Source of the DNA: an uncultured Roseobacter sp.
Lineage (GTDB): Bacteria; Pseudomonadota; Alphaproteobacteria; Rhodobacterales; Rhodobacteraceae
DNA length: 64,000 nt
Direction: 5' to 3'
NCBI RefSeq assembly: GCF_947499265.1
Contig: NZ_CANMNK010000001.1
Span: forward strand, 271,001-335,000
The notes under the pieces are model-generated. The model was not told the DNA's origin, made no database searches, and saw only the letters and a program-made list of their open reading frames with translations. Shown here piece after piece: positions 1 through 8,568 of the stretch. Position numbers and translations under genes: made by a program. Each line of letters begins with the position of its first letter. Position 1 is the first letter of the stretch.

Positions 1-210
1 CTGTTGCAAAGCTGGGAAAGGCTCAAGCCGAATTTGCAGTTCTATTTTGCCATGCACCAAAAGGCTCATGGGCGTGGCGGCCCCCTGCGGCAATCGCACG
101 ACGACTACATCCGTCTTGCGAAGGGCGACGATCTGGAGGCCATGTTGGCCCATCTCGACGATCACATGCGGCAGGGTCTCGCGAAAACGCTGGAAATGAC
201 CGACTGGTGA
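1..210 (+). CDS. GntR-family regulator, C-terminal fragment (5' end outside window)
   Basis: The frame is open from base 1 and ends at TGA 208-210, so only about 69 C-terminal residues are visible. They are helical, with a His-Asp-containing stretch (SHDDY) followed by an acidic/His helix (HLDDHMRQGL). This resembles the last helices of the FCD ligand-binding domain of GntR-type regulators, where a His near the C-terminus takes part in metal or ligand binding. The DNA-binding half is not in the window, so target and ligand cannot be inferred. The family call rests on this tail only. Confidence 0.55.
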   Translation: MLQSWERLKPNLQFYFAMHQKAHGRGGPLRQSHDDYIRLAKGDDLEAMLAHLDDHMRQGLAKTLEMTDW

Positions 211-256
211 TCTGTTCTCACGCGCAGGACGCTTCAGCCTGCAGGACACCCCGACA

Positions 257-976
257 TCAAAACGCAGCGTTCTTGGCAACAAGAATGCGCAGATCGCCAA
301 CCGTGTCGAATCCGGCGCTGCGGGCGTGCTCCAAATCCATTCCGGATTCGTAGCCGACGATCGGCAAACCCGGCGCGATGGCGGCGATCGCCGCGGTTGC
401 CTGCGAAAATGCTGCGCTTGGGGCGGCGCGGGCAAAGACATTCGAAAGACCAATGCAATTTTCAGACTGGTTCGCGATGCATCCTGCCCCGATTTCCCCA
501 CCTGTTTTCAGACCAAAGAAGAACATGTCGTCCCGGTTCAATAGATCTGCGGTGAACATGCGGCGCTCTGTGGCTGACCCGTTCTTTTTCCAGCCTTCTT
601 CCCACAGCGCCAAATCCGCCTGGGTTTCAATCGGTTGCCAGTGACTGGCCATCGTTTGCACGCCAGCATCCCGCCAGATCCACGATGCGCCAAACAACGT
701 GTCGAACCCATGTGTCGCCAAATCCAACTGGCAAAAACTGTCTTTCAGGCCAACCGCACCCTCGAATTGCGCCGCGATATGGTTGATTTGTTGAATGATT
801 TCAGCCTCGTGGTCCGGCGACAGCACCGTCAAATTCGAGTAAAAGGGCAGCGGACGATCCTTCCCCACAAACGCAAAAGACAGACGCTCATAAGCCAAAC
901 CATGCGCGGAGAACATCGCCTCATAAAGATCAGCATTGTTGTGGGCCGCGATAACGGCCCGATGGTCCACACTCAT
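257..976 (-). CDS. GNAT-like acetyltransferase domain protein, unknown substrate
   Basis: 239 residues from ATG 976, chosen over an upstream in-frame start (1027) because AAAGGATC lies at ribosome-binding distance. The C-terminal end, with GLPIVGYESG then ARSAGFDTVGDLRIL, resembles the last strands of GNAT acetyltransferases, where a Gly-Phe-x-x-x-Gly turn precedes the final strand. The N-terminal half (LPFYSNLTVL) looks like the divergent N-terminal domain of two-domain GNAT proteins. No substrate can be named. It is transcribed away from the regulator fragment on its left and stands alone. Confidence 0.6.
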   Translation of the reverse strand: MSVDHRAVIAAHNNADLYEAMFSAHGLAYERLSFAFVGKDRPLPFYSNLTVLSPDHEAEIIQQINHIAAQFEGAVGLKDSFCQLDLATHGFDTLFGASWIWRDAGVQTMASHWQPIETQADLALWEEGWKKNGSATERRMFTADLLNRDDMFFFGLKTGGEIGAGCIANQSENCIGLSNVFARAAPSAAFSQATAAIAAIAPGLPIVGYESGMDLEHARSAGFDTVGDLRILVAKNAAF

Positions 977-1067
977 GCACCGATCCTTTTTGTGGTGCCC
1001 GGAAACGCCAACCGCGCCAGAGACCATCGTCTCACATGAGTTTAGACATCAAGGAACCGGGAACAAC

Positions 1068-1478
1068 TCATTCCTCACGTGGGTTCTTTGGCTTACCCGG
1101 CCCGAAACGGCGCAGGAAAGTCACGTAGGAAAACCCGAGATCCGCCGTATTGCAGAGCTTTTGACCGCTGGTTTCGGTGTGCAGTGACAAGCCACCCCAG
1201 GCGATCTTGAGAAAATACCCATGACGCCGCAGACGCTCATCAAGATCAGCCCAGTCAGTTGCATCCGCCATGTCGCGAAACAGCAACCTCTGCAACGCAA
1301 AGATCAGGCGTTCGTCGGTGATCTGTGGCGTTCTCTGGTTGCCTTTATGCGCGGCCACATGGGCGACAAGAACGTCTTCCACGATCTTGCCAACGGTCCC
1401 TTCCTGTTCGGTGGCCATGTCATGCACGGCGAGCATCAAATCAGATGGCAATTGAATCGTTACGGTCCGGGTGTTCAT
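1068..1478 (-). CDS. Ribbon-helix-helix domain protein, unknown function
   Basis: 136 residues. The first 45 (RTVTIQLPSDLMLAVHDMA, then an acidic helix) fit a CopG/MetJ-type ribbon-helix-helix, with the alternating strand that contacts DNA followed by two helices. The rest contains GYFLKIAWGGLSLHTE and a Cys-containing DLGFSYVTFLRRFG motif. I recall that pattern from proteobacterial proteins of unknown function, some linked to mobile or plasmid regions, but cannot name the family. AAGGAA lies upstream of ATG 1478. A DNA-binding role is inferred from the N-terminus only. Confidence 0.6.
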   Translation of the reverse strand: MNTRTVTIQLPSDLMLAVHDMATEQEGTVGKIVEDVLVAHVAAHKGNQRTPQITDERLIFALQRLLFRDMADATDWADLDERLRRHGYFLKIAWGGLSLHTETSGQKLCNTADLGFSYVTFLRRFGPGKPKNPREE

Positions 1479-1515
1479 ACCGCCGAGGATTCCTTAATTC
1501 TGGTTAAGAAAGGGT

Positions 1516-1827
1516 TTAAAACCGCTCCGCTCTGAGCACTTCGCAATCCACAATGCTGACCACACCGATGTGGCGTTCTACAACGCTGAAAGCAGCTTCG
1601 ATCAGCTTGTCGACATTCTCCGCTCGAACGATGCAAATTACCTGCACCATCCCGCTCGCGCGGCCAATCTCGCCCGCCCGGACCCAGGCGCCGGACCGAC
1701 CTGAACCGCCAAGAACCGGCAGGACTGTAAATCCGGTCACCCCGGCCTTGATCAACGCCTCCGACAACCGCGATTGCATGATCGCTTCGATGGTGATTTC
1801 AACCCGTTTGGCTTGATGCGTTTGCAT
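1516..1827 (-). CDS. SbtB/PII-like signalling protein
   Basis: 103 residues. The pattern is that of a small PII-superfamily trimer subunit: strand VEITIEAI, helix, strand GFTVLPVLG, a Gly/Arg-rich loop (about 40-60) at the T-loop position, strand MVQVICIV, helix NVDKLIEAAF, and final strand VVSIVDCEVL. Its ATG lies 4 bases after the sbtA stop with GGAG upstream, so it should be co-translated with the transporter. In cyanobacteria SbtB binds adenine nucleotides and controls SbtA; the same role here is inferred. The C-terminal CGPxGC redox motif of cyanobacterial SbtB is absent. Confidence 0.75.
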   Translation of the reverse strand: MQTHQAKRVEITIEAIMQSRLSEALIKAGVTGFTVLPVLGGSGRSGAWVRAGEIGRASGMVQVICIVRAENVDKLIEAAFSVVERHIGVVSIVDCEVLRAERF

Positions 1828-1831
1828 GATG

Positions 1832-2809
1832 TCAGGCTCCTGTCAGGGCGGTGGCAAACGCGACATATAGCGGGATGCCCAGCGTCAGATTAAACGGAAA
1901 CGTCACGCCAAGCGAGAGCGTGAGGTAGATGGAGGGGTTGGCTTCGGGCAACGCGACGCGCATGGCCGCCGGCACAGCGATATAGGAGGCCGATGCAGAC
2001 AGCACCATCATCAACGCAACGCCCCCGGTGGAGAGACCCAGCAGCAGGCCAGCGCCCAGACCGAACATGCTGCCCACGACGGGCATCAGGAGACCAAATG
2101 CGAGAACGCCCGGGCTGAGCGCACCACTCCGCCCGCGCAGGCCTCTCCCCGCGACGAGGCCCATGTCCAGCAGGAAAAGGCAGAGCACACCTTTGAAGGG
2201 GGCCACGACGAAACTGGATATCTCCGCCAGACCTTCTTCACCGGTTGCCCAGCCGATGAAAAACGCCCCCACGAGCAGAACGATGGATCCGTTGAGCAGA
2301 ATTTCACGCCACAGATCGCTGTCCATCCGCCGCCCGTCGCCCCCGCGTGAGATCAACCAAAGTGCGGAGAGGATCGCCGGTGCTTCCATCGCCGCAGCCA
2401 CGGCGACCATGTAGCCTTCGGCGGCGATGCCACTGCTTTCCAGGACGGATGTGGCCGCAACAAAAGTTACAATTGAGATAGAACCGTAGTGCGCCGCGAC
2501 CGCCGCCGCGTCCAGCCGCGAGAGTTTGGTCATCACGTTGAGTAACCCAAACGCGACCATCGGCAGCGCGGCGGAGAGGATGACACCGGCCAACAGGGTC
2601 AGCCCCAGTTTCGCGTCAATACCATGGGCGGAAACGCTGACGCCCCCTTTGAAGCCGATGGCAAACAGCAGGTAGATCGACAGCGCTTTGGCGGCTGCTT
2701 CCGGAACGCTGAGGTCAGAGCGGGCCAGCGCGGCTGCAACGCCAAGGGCAAAAGACAGGATGATCGGCGACAGCAGGTTGTTCGCGGCCAGCGTTAAAAT
2801 CTGTTCCAT
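1832..2809 (-). CDS. sbtA: SbtA-type sodium-dependent bicarbonate transporter
   Basis: 325 residues from ATG 2809, which has GGGAG 4 bases upstream; an upstream TTG (2821) lacks a site. About ten hydrophobic segments run through the protein. Diagnostic blocks of the SbtA (DUF897) family are visible: AAHYGSISIVTFVAA in the first half, and in the second half SASYIAVPAAMRVALPEA followed by NPSIYLTLSLGVTFPFN. In cyanobacteria this family is a high-affinity Na+/HCO3- symporter in the cytoplasmic membrane. It sits between a carbonic anhydrase gene (56 bases upstream) and a PII-like gene, all on the same strand, which supports an inorganic-carbon role. Confidence 0.88.
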   Translation of the reverse strand: MEQILTLAANNLLSPIILSFALGVAAALARSDLSVPEAAAKALSIYLLFAIGFKGGVSVSAHGIDAKLGLTLLAGVILSAALPMVAFGLLNVMTKLSRLDAAAVAAHYGSISIVTFVAATSVLESSGIAAEGYMVAVAAAMEAPAILSALWLISRGGDGRRMDSDLWREILLNGSIVLLVGAFFIGWATGEEGLAEISSFVVAPFKGVLCLFLLDMGLVAGRGLRGRSGALSPGVLAFGLLMPVVGSMFGLGAGLLLGLSTGGVALMMVLSASASYIAVPAAMRVALPEANPSIYLTLSLGVTFPFNLTLGIPLYVAFATALTGA

Positions 2810-2865
2810 GGGCGCTCCCAAAACGTTGCGAACGCAAATAGAAACGCTCGTTCAATTGATCAAGG

Positions 2866-3516
2866 TTAAACCGGTTGGAAAACCTGCTTTTCAGGATTGA
2901 AATACTCCAGCCCACCCTCGCCGATATCCGTCCAGAGACCATGCAGGGTTAACAGACCATCACCTACCCGGGATTTCACAAATGGGAACGTCAGCAGGTT
3001 CTCCAGACTGGTCAAAACTGCATGTTTTTCAAGCTGTTGCGCCTGGGTGACTGGATCTTTTTCAGCAGCAACAAGATCGAACTTTGGCTTCAGAATGTCC
3101 ATCCAGCGGCCGACGAAACTGTTTGGCCCTTCAAGCTCCGGCGCATGACCCTTGCACATGTCGATACATCCCTGAATCCCACCGCAACTAGAATGTCCCA
3201 GCACGATCAGATGCGCAACATTCAGCATGTTCACCGCATATTCAACCGCAGCGGATGTGCCGTGATGATCGCCATCCGGTTGATAGGGCGGCACGAGGTT
3301 TGCGATGTTCCGGTGAATGAAAAATTCACCCTGATCCGCGCCAAAAATCGAGGTCACATGGACGCGGCTGTCGCAGCAAGAGATCACCATCGCGCGCGGA
3401 TGCTGTCCGTCGCTGGCAAGGCGTCTATACCACGCTTTGTTCTCCGCGTAGCCCGTGGCTTTCCAGCCGTGGTAGCGTTGTACCAGATAGCCTGGAAGCG
3501 GTTTTACTTGGTTCAT
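2866..3516 (-). CDS. Beta-class carbonic anhydrase
   Basis: 216 residues from ATG 3516, preceded by GGGATGGA; ATG 3522 is an alternative and the frame stays open to 3549. It interconverts CO2 and bicarbonate in the cytoplasm. The zinc site is complete: C47-x-D49-S-R51, then H108-S-S-C111 in GHSSCGG. The length is typical of bacterial beta enzymes, and no signal peptide is seen. It is the first gene of a minus-strand set with sbtA and the SbtB-like gene, suggesting joint control of bicarbonate uptake and conversion. Confidence 0.93.
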   Translation of the reverse strand: MNQVKPLPGYLVQRYHGWKATGYAENKAWYRRLASDGQHPRAMVISCCDSRVHVTSIFGADQGEFFIHRNIANLVPPYQPDGDHHGTSAAVEYAVNMLNVAHLIVLGHSSCGGIQGCIDMCKGHAPELEGPNSFVGRWMDILKPKFDLVAAEKDPVTQAQQLEKHAVLTSLENLLTFPFVKSRVGDGLLTLHGLWTDIGEGGLEYFNPEKQVFQPV

Positions 3517-3663
3517 TTCCATCCCGTTCGTCAGTGCGGTAGAGAGCAATTATACGCAATTCATATTGAATTCGAGGGAAAACAGCCCGACGCCTCAACA
3601 CTTTGGATAGATTTTCCATGCGATACCTCACGCGTGCCGTGGGGGCATAAAAGGGTGAGAGTA

Positions 3664-4044
3664 ATGGATCAGTTCCTGAAGATCAGGCTGAAAGAGACCG
3701 TGCATGTCGATCAGGATCGACTTGCAGCGCTTTATGCTGAGCTTGGCGAAGCTGGCGCAGAAGACGTGGTGTGCCGCGCGATGGAGGAATTGGCGTTGCG
3801 GCTGTCCCATTGCAGCCGCCTGCACGCGGCGACGAATATGGTTGAACTGCGCAAATGCGCCAGATCGCTGATCGCAATTGCAGATCAGATTGGCATGCAC
3901 GTGCTGGCCCGCGTAGCCAACGATGTCATCGACGCAATCGACAGCGAAGATGGGCCTGCCATCGCGGCGACCCTTGCGCGTCTGATCCGTATCGGCGAGC
4001 AATCTCTGACGGCAATCTGGGACTTGCAGGACATCACAATCTGA
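3664..4044 (+). CDS. Small helical protein of unknown function
   Basis: 126 residues from ATG 3664, which has GGTGAGAG upstream. The frame is open further 5' but there it runs antisense through the carbonic anhydrase gene. The product is almost all helix, with LHAATNMVELRKCARSL and a later IGMHVLARVANDVIDAI. The layout is reminiscent of four-helix histidine-phosphotransfer domains, but no HxxKG motif is visible, so that function is not supported. It lies 63 bases before the aminopeptidase gene and may be co-transcribed with it. Confidence 0.6.
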   Translation: MDQFLKIRLKETVHVDQDRLAALYAELGEAGAEDVVCRAMEELALRLSHCSRLHAATNMVELRKCARSLIAIADQIGMHVLARVANDVIDAIDSEDGPAIAATLARLIRIGEQSLTAIWDLQDITI

Positions 4045-4107
4045 AGCCTTGCACAGAGGGCATGACAGTCTAATCTGGGGATAACTTCGCCCGAAAGGCC
4101 CCAGCGC

Positions 4108-5493
4108 ATGAACCTGCCCTCCTTTGCCGATCCATCGGATTCGGCCCTGCCCGTCCACATCATTGCGCAATCCGAACTGGACGACTGGCTGTCGCAACAG
4201 CCCGAAAACGTCGCGACGTGGGTTGCAACGCATGGGTTCAGGGGCGCGATCGGTCAGGCATTGATTATTCCCGATCACACCGGGGCACCTGCTTTTGCTC
4301 TGGCGGGCTACGGCTCACCGGACACACGGGCGCGCGGGCGGTTTCATCTGGCCGCCGTGTTCTCGAAGCTGCCGAAAGGCATCTACGCTATTAGCTCCGG
4401 GCTGCCCGCCGAAGAGGCGGAAGTCGAGGCACTCGGGTGCCTTCTTGCTGGCTATCGGTTTGATCGGTACCGCGAACAAACAGCGATGGGTGCGCAGCTT
4501 GCGCCACCGGATGGTATCAACGCGACCGAGCTGCAGGCCATTGCTCACGGCGAAGCCCTGACGCGCAATCTGATTAATACACCGGCGTCAGACATGGGGC
4601 CGGACGATCTGGAACAGGCTGCCCGCGATCTGGCCGAGCGACATGGTGCGCAAATCAGTGTGATCTCTGGCGATGATCTGTTGGCTCAGAACTTTCCGAT
4701 GATCCACACCGTTGGACGCGCCGCAGCGCAGGCACCGCGCCTGATCGATATCTCCTGGGGCGAGGCGGGTCCAACGATCACGCTGGTCGGCAAAGGCGTT
4801 TGCTTCGATACAGGTGGTCTGAACCTCAAGCCCGGTGCGTCGATGGGCTTGATGAAAAAGGATATGGGCGGGGCCGCCGCCGTGCTCGGCCTTGCGCATA
4901 TGATCATGTCCACGGGCCTGGCCATCCAACTGCGCGTGCTGGTTCCGGCCGTGGAAAACTCTGTTTCAGGCAATGCATTCCGTCCCGGCGACATCCTGAC
5001 ATCGCGGAAGGGTCTGACCGTGGAGATCAACAACACGGATGCCGAAGGGCGGCTGGTTCTGGCAGACGCGCTTGCTTTTGCGCAGGAAACCGGACCAGAT
5101 CTGATCGTGTCCATGGCAACATTGACGGGCGCGGCGCGGGTCGCGGTTGGCCCCGATCTTGCGCCCTATTACTGCGATAATGAGCGGTTTTCAGACCTTT
5201 TGGACGCAGCGGCGCAAACCCAAGCTGACCCAGTTTGGCGCATGCCGTTTCATACCCCTTATGAGGCGATGATCGAGCCCGGAATTGCCGATCTGGACAA
5301 TGCGCCGAAGGGCGGATTTGCCGGATCCATTACCGCCGCTCTCTTCTTGCGACGTTTCGTTGACACATCGACCTACGCGCATTTTGACATCTACGGCTGG
5401 CAACCCAGTGATGCACCGGCGCGACCAAAAGGCGGCGTTGGTCAGGCCACGCGCGCCCTGCTAAAAACACTGCAAGAAATGGCTGGGCAATGA
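4108..5493 (+). CDS. M17 leucyl aminopeptidase
   Basis: 461 residues. A cytoplasmic di-metal aminopeptidase that releases N-terminal residues from peptides. The catalytic half is clear: K229 and D234 in VGKGVCFDTGGLNLKPG, a second lysine stretch (GLMKKDMGGAA), and the family signature NTDAEGRL at 309-316 carrying metal-binding Asp and Glu. The C-terminal block GGFAGSITAALFL is also typical. The N-terminal about 150 residues form the variable domain. It is slightly shorter than Escherichia coli PepA. Its stop overlaps the start of the NlpC/P60 gene by ATGA, so the two are translationally coupled. Confidence 0.93.
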   Translation: MNLPSFADPSDSALPVHIIAQSELDDWLSQQPENVATWVATHGFRGAIGQALIIPDHTGAPAFALAGYGSPDTRARGRFHLAAVFSKLPKGIYAISSGLPAEEAEVEALGCLLAGYRFDRYREQTAMGAQLAPPDGINATELQAIAHGEALTRNLINTPASDMGPDDLEQAARDLAERHGAQISVISGDDLLAQNFPMIHTVGRAAAQAPRLIDISWGEAGPTITLVGKGVCFDTGGLNLKPGASMGLMKKDMGGAAAVLGLAHMIMSTGLAIQLRVLVPAVENSVSGNAFRPGDILTSRKGLTVEINNTDAEGRLVLADALAFAQETGPDLIVSMATLTGAARVAVGPDLAPYYCDNERFSDLLDAAAQTQADPVWRMPFHTPYEAMIEPGIADLDNAPKGGFAGSITAALFLRRFVDTSTYAHFDIYGWQPSDAPARPKGGVGQATRALLKTLQEMAGQ

Positions 5494-6287
5494 GCGATCC
5501 GCGCACAACACCTGACCCGGACCTGGTCCAATTGTCCAAGCCGATGCAGATCAAATCGAGCATTGCCGATTTGCACCGCGCGCCGACCGGAGCACGCGAC
5601 CGCCAGCTGATCTATGGGGAACATGTCACGGTTCTTCAGGAGGCGGGCAGCTGGCAGCTCGTGAGAGCCGAAAAAGATGGGTATTGCGGCTACGTCAGAT
5701 CAGACATGCTCGGACTACGCACAGACGCCACGCATATTGTAACGGCGCGCTCATCGCAGGCCTATGAAGCAGCCGACATAAAATCTGCCGATCAGATCGC
5801 CCTGTCGTTGGGCAGCAGAGTGACCGCGCAATCCGAAACGGCCACCTTTGTTGAAACAGAGCTTGGGTTTATCCCGCGTCAACATCTGCATCGTGTCTCG
5901 GATGTCGCCATTGATCCTGTCGCTATCGCCTCCCTGTTCCTGGGCACTCCTTATCTTTGGGGGGGCAATAGCGCCTGGGGGATTGATTGTTCGGGATTGG
6001 TGCAGGCGGCCTGCCTGATGTGTAACATGCCTTGCCCCGGCGACAGCGATCAGCAGTTCGATCATCTGGGAGATTTTGTGACAGAAGGGACAGATTACAT
6101 CCGCGGCGATCTGCTGTTCTGGAAAGGACATGTGGCTTTTGTCTCCAGTCCTACAGTGATGCTTCACGCAAACGCGGGTCACATGGCCGTTGCCGAGGAA
6201 GATATAAAGACGGGAATTGCACGTATCGCAGCACAGGGTGATGGTCCCGTTACGGCGCATAAACGACTGGATCTGTCCACAGGATAA
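5490..6287 (+). CDS. NlpC/P60 (C40) hydrolase with SH3-like N-terminus
   Basis: 265 residues. The first about 140 contain two bacterial SH3-like segments (RQLIYGEHVTVLQEAGSWQL; LSLGSRVTAQSE) that usually bind peptidoglycan. The C-terminal domain has the catalytic triad region: Cys167 in WGIDCSGLVQ, His214 in WKGHVAFV, and a later His in MLHANAGH. Enzymes of this type cut gamma-D-Glu-diamino acid bonds in wall peptides. No signal peptide is visible, and coupling to a cytoplasmic aminopeptidase suggests a role in recycling muropeptides; that is inference. Confidence 0.88.
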   Translation: MSDPRTTPDPDLVQLSKPMQIKSSIADLHRAPTGARDRQLIYGEHVTVLQEAGSWQLVRAEKDGYCGYVRSDMLGLRTDATHIVTARSSQAYEAADIKSADQIALSLGSRVTAQSETATFVETELGFIPRQHLHRVSDVAIDPVAIASLFLGTPYLWGGNSAWGIDCSGLVQAACLMCNMPCPGDSDQQFDHLGDFVTEGTDYIRGDLLFWKGHVAFVSSPTVMLHANAGHMAVAEEDIKTGIARIAAQGDGPVTAHKRLDLSTG

Positions 6288-6350
6288 GACTTAAGTGCTG
6301 AGCAAGACGCCTGTAAGTATTACATAAGGCGGGCTTGTGACCGAAAGCGG

Positions 6351-6698
6351 CTAGTCGACGGCGCGGATCAATTTGCGTTCCAGCACCCGCAATACTGTTT
6401 TCAGATCGTGGCCGCGGCGCAGAATTTGGCCATCCATGCCCACAATCGAGTACATTCCTTGTTTGTCCCGCATTTTGGGTCGTTTTTCGATCCTGTACAT
6501 GGGGTTTTCCGCTGTGCGCCTGAAAACGGAGAACACAGCGACGTCCCGCAAACAGGAAATTCCATAGTCACGCCATTCACCGGCGGCAACAAATCGTCCG
6601 TAAATTGAGAGGATCACCGAAAGTTCTGTGCGGTGAAAAGCGACCTGCTCGTTGGGAAGGTGATGCAGATTGCTGGGCGGAGGCACCTGAAAATTCAT
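6351..6698 (-). CDS. DUF2794 family protein
   Basis: 115 residues. It matches the alphaproteobacterial DUF2794 pattern: a Phe-x-R-x-EL start (VAFHRTELSVILSIYGRFVA), a central WRDYGI segment with strands ending VFRRTAENPMYRIEK, and a C-terminal helix LKTVLRVLERKLIRAV. The function is unknown in the family. It diverges from the paaI-paaK pair and shares a short intergenic region with it. The start is taken at ATG 6698; the upstream ribosome-binding signal is weak. Confidence 0.8.
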   Translation of the reverse strand: MNFQVPPPSNLHHLPNEQVAFHRTELSVILSIYGRFVAAGEWRDYGISCLRDVAVFSVFRRTAENPMYRIEKRPKMRDKQGMYSIVGMDGQILRRGHDLKTVLRVLERKLIRAVD

Positions 6699-6808
6699 AC
6701 CTAAGACTTGCGCTCTTCGTCGTTCAAATCAAGCCCCGAGGTTGCAATATACAGCGCAGCACTTTCATGTTACAGATTTTCTCAGGTAGGGAGAATTCGG
6801 AAACACAT

Positions 6809-7261
6809 ATGTCAAGTGGACTATTGCCGCAAGCGCGCGCCGAAAAATGTGCGGTGCTGATGATGGAAAAAGACGCTGCAAGCCAAACTTTAGGAATGGA
6901 AATCGAAAAGATCGCGCCCGGTCGTGCTACGCTCTCCATGACCGTAACAAAGGATATGCTCAACGGGCATGGGATTTGTCATGGCGGGTTTACTTTTGCG
7001 CTGGCGGATTCCGCCTTCGCCTTTGCCTGCAATACCTACAATCAGCTGACGGTCGCGCAGCAAAATCAGATCACCTATTTGAAACCAGGACAGTTGGGAG
7101 AACGCCTGACCGCAACTGCCGTCGAAGTTTCGCGCGCGGGGCGATCCGGCATCTATGATGTTGAAGTCACCAGCGACAACGGAAGCTGCATTGCGCAGTT
7201 TCGCGGCTTGTCACGCACTGTCAAAGGCCAACACTTTCCCGAAAACGGAGACCTGACATGA
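6809..7261 (+). CDS. paaI: Hydroxyphenylacetyl-CoA thioesterase PaaI
   Basis: 150 residues from ATG 6809; an in-frame ATG 39 bases upstream is less likely by homology. A hotdog-fold thioesterase. NGHGICHGG is followed by TFALADSAFAFACN, which carries the catalytic Asp, then AGRSGIYDVEV and a FRGLSRTV ending, all typical of PaaI. It hydrolyses stalled aryl-CoA intermediates of phenylacetate breakdown. Its stop overlaps the paaK start (ATGA), so the two are coupled. The oxygenase and ring-opening genes of the pathway are not in the window. Confidence 0.9.
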   Translation: MSSGLLPQARAEKCAVLMMEKDAASQTLGMEIEKIAPGRATLSMTVTKDMLNGHGICHGGFTFALADSAFAFACNTYNQLTVAQQNQITYLKPGQLGERLTATAVEVSRAGRSGIYDVEVTSDNGSCIAQFRGLSRTVKGQHFPENGDLT

Positions 7262-8568
7262 AAGATCTCACACCCGCACCGAAAGCGCTTGATCCCATTG
7301 AAATCGCCAGCCGGGATGAGATAACCAGCCTTCAGACCGACCGCCTGAAATGGTCCCTCCGACACGCTTATGATAATGTGCCGTTTTACAAACAGAGTTT
7401 TGATGATGCAGGCGTGCATCCTGATGATCTGAAAACCCTGTCAGATCTGGCAAGGTTTCCCTTCACCGTAAAGACGGATCTGCGCGCGCATTATCCATTT
7501 GGCATGTTTGCAGTGCCGCGCGAACAACTTGCCCGCATTCACGCATCATCCGGCACGACCGGTCAGCCCACCGTGGTCGGATATACTGCGCGCGATCTGG
7601 AAAACTGGGGTAATTTAGTGGCAAGGTCCCTGCGCGCGGCCGGATTGAGACCCGGCGACTTATTGCACAATGCCTATGGATACGGCCTCTTTACCGGTGG
7701 TCTCGGCATTCATCTGGGCGCCGACGCTCTTGGGCTGACAACCGTGCCCGTTTCCGGCGGCATGACGCCACGCCAAGTGCGTCTCATCGAGGATTTTCGA
7801 CCCAACGGCATTACGGTCACGCCCTCCTACGCTCTCTCAATTCTCGACGAATATGCAGCTCAGGGCGTTGACCCGCGCGCGTCATCACTGGACGTCGGTA
7901 TTTTCGGCGCAGAGCCTTGGACGAACGCGATGCGCACCGAAATCGAGCAGGCATTCGATATGCATGCTGTTGATATCTATGGCCTTTCAGAAGTCATGGG
8001 CCCCGGCGTATCTATGGAATGTGTCGAAACCAAAGATGGTCTGCACATTTGGGAAGATCACTTCTTTCCCGAAGTGATCAACCCCGAAACGGGCGCGTTG
8101 GTGGGGGAAGGCGAACAGGGTGAGTTGGTTTTCACATCACTCACCAAAGAAGCTTTTCCAATCATTCGCTACCGCACTCGCGACCTGACCCGCCTTTTGC
8201 CCGGAACTGCACGCTCGATGCGACGGATGGAAAAGGTCACCGGCCGCTCGGATGACATGATTATTCTGCGCGGAGTAAATGTCTTTCCCACCCAGATCGA
8301 GGAGGCCTTAATGGCCACGCCGGGCCTTGCGCCACACTTTCAAATCGAACTGACCAAACCAGATCGCATGGACAAGATGCGCATTCTTTGTGAGGCCGCC
8401 GACCCTGCGTTAAACACGGAGGATTGCGCGGCAAGTGGCAAGGTGCTGGCCGCAAAAATCAAGCAGACCATTGGAATCAGCGTCGACGTTGAGGTCGGAA
8501 GATCCGGCTCCGTCGCCCGCTCCCAAGGCAAAGCTGTCAGGATCTTAGACAATCGCAAAGAAGTGTGA
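7258..8568 (+). CDS. paaK: Phenylacetate-CoA ligase PaaK
   Basis: 436 residues, the usual length. It activates phenylacetate with ATP and CoA as the first step of the aerobic CoA-dependent pathway. Seen: the N-terminal block RLKWSLRHAYDNVPFYKQ, the AMP-binding loop SSGTTGQPTVVGYT starting at S97, YGLSEVMGPGVSMEC, and the C-terminal lid region with RSDDMIILRGVNVFPTQIE. It is translationally coupled to paaI upstream. After its stop comes a gene-poor spacer and then the flagellar locus. Confidence 0.94.
   Translation: MKDLTPAPKALDPIEIASRDEITSLQTDRLKWSLRHAYDNVPFYKQSFDDAGVHPDDLKTLSDLARFPFTVKTDLRAHYPFGMFAVPREQLARIHASSGTTGQPTVVGYTARDLENWGNLVARSLRAAGLRPGDLLHNAYGYGLFTGGLGIHLGADALGLTTVPVSGGMTPRQVRLIEDFRPNGITVTPSYALSILDEYAAQGVDPRASSLDVGIFGAEPWTNAMRTEIEQAFDMHAVDIYGLSEVMGPGVSMECVETKDGLHIWEDHFFPEVINPETGALVGEGEQGELVFTSLTKEAFPIIRYRTRDLTRLLPGTARSMRRMEKVTGRSDDMIILRGVNVFPTQIEEALMATPGLAPHFQIELTKPDRMDKMRILCEAADPALNTEDCAASGKVLAAKIKQTIGISVDVEVGRSGSVARSQGKAVRILDNRKEV

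Noticed and set aside
3022-3663. Upstream extension of the small gene at 3664, open back through the carbonic anhydrase gene
   Set aside because: It runs antisense to a well-conserved enzyme, and ATG 3664 has a good ribosome-binding site.
3664-4044. Histidine phosphotransfer domain in the small helical protein
   Set aside because: The helical layout is similar but the required HxxKG motif is missing.
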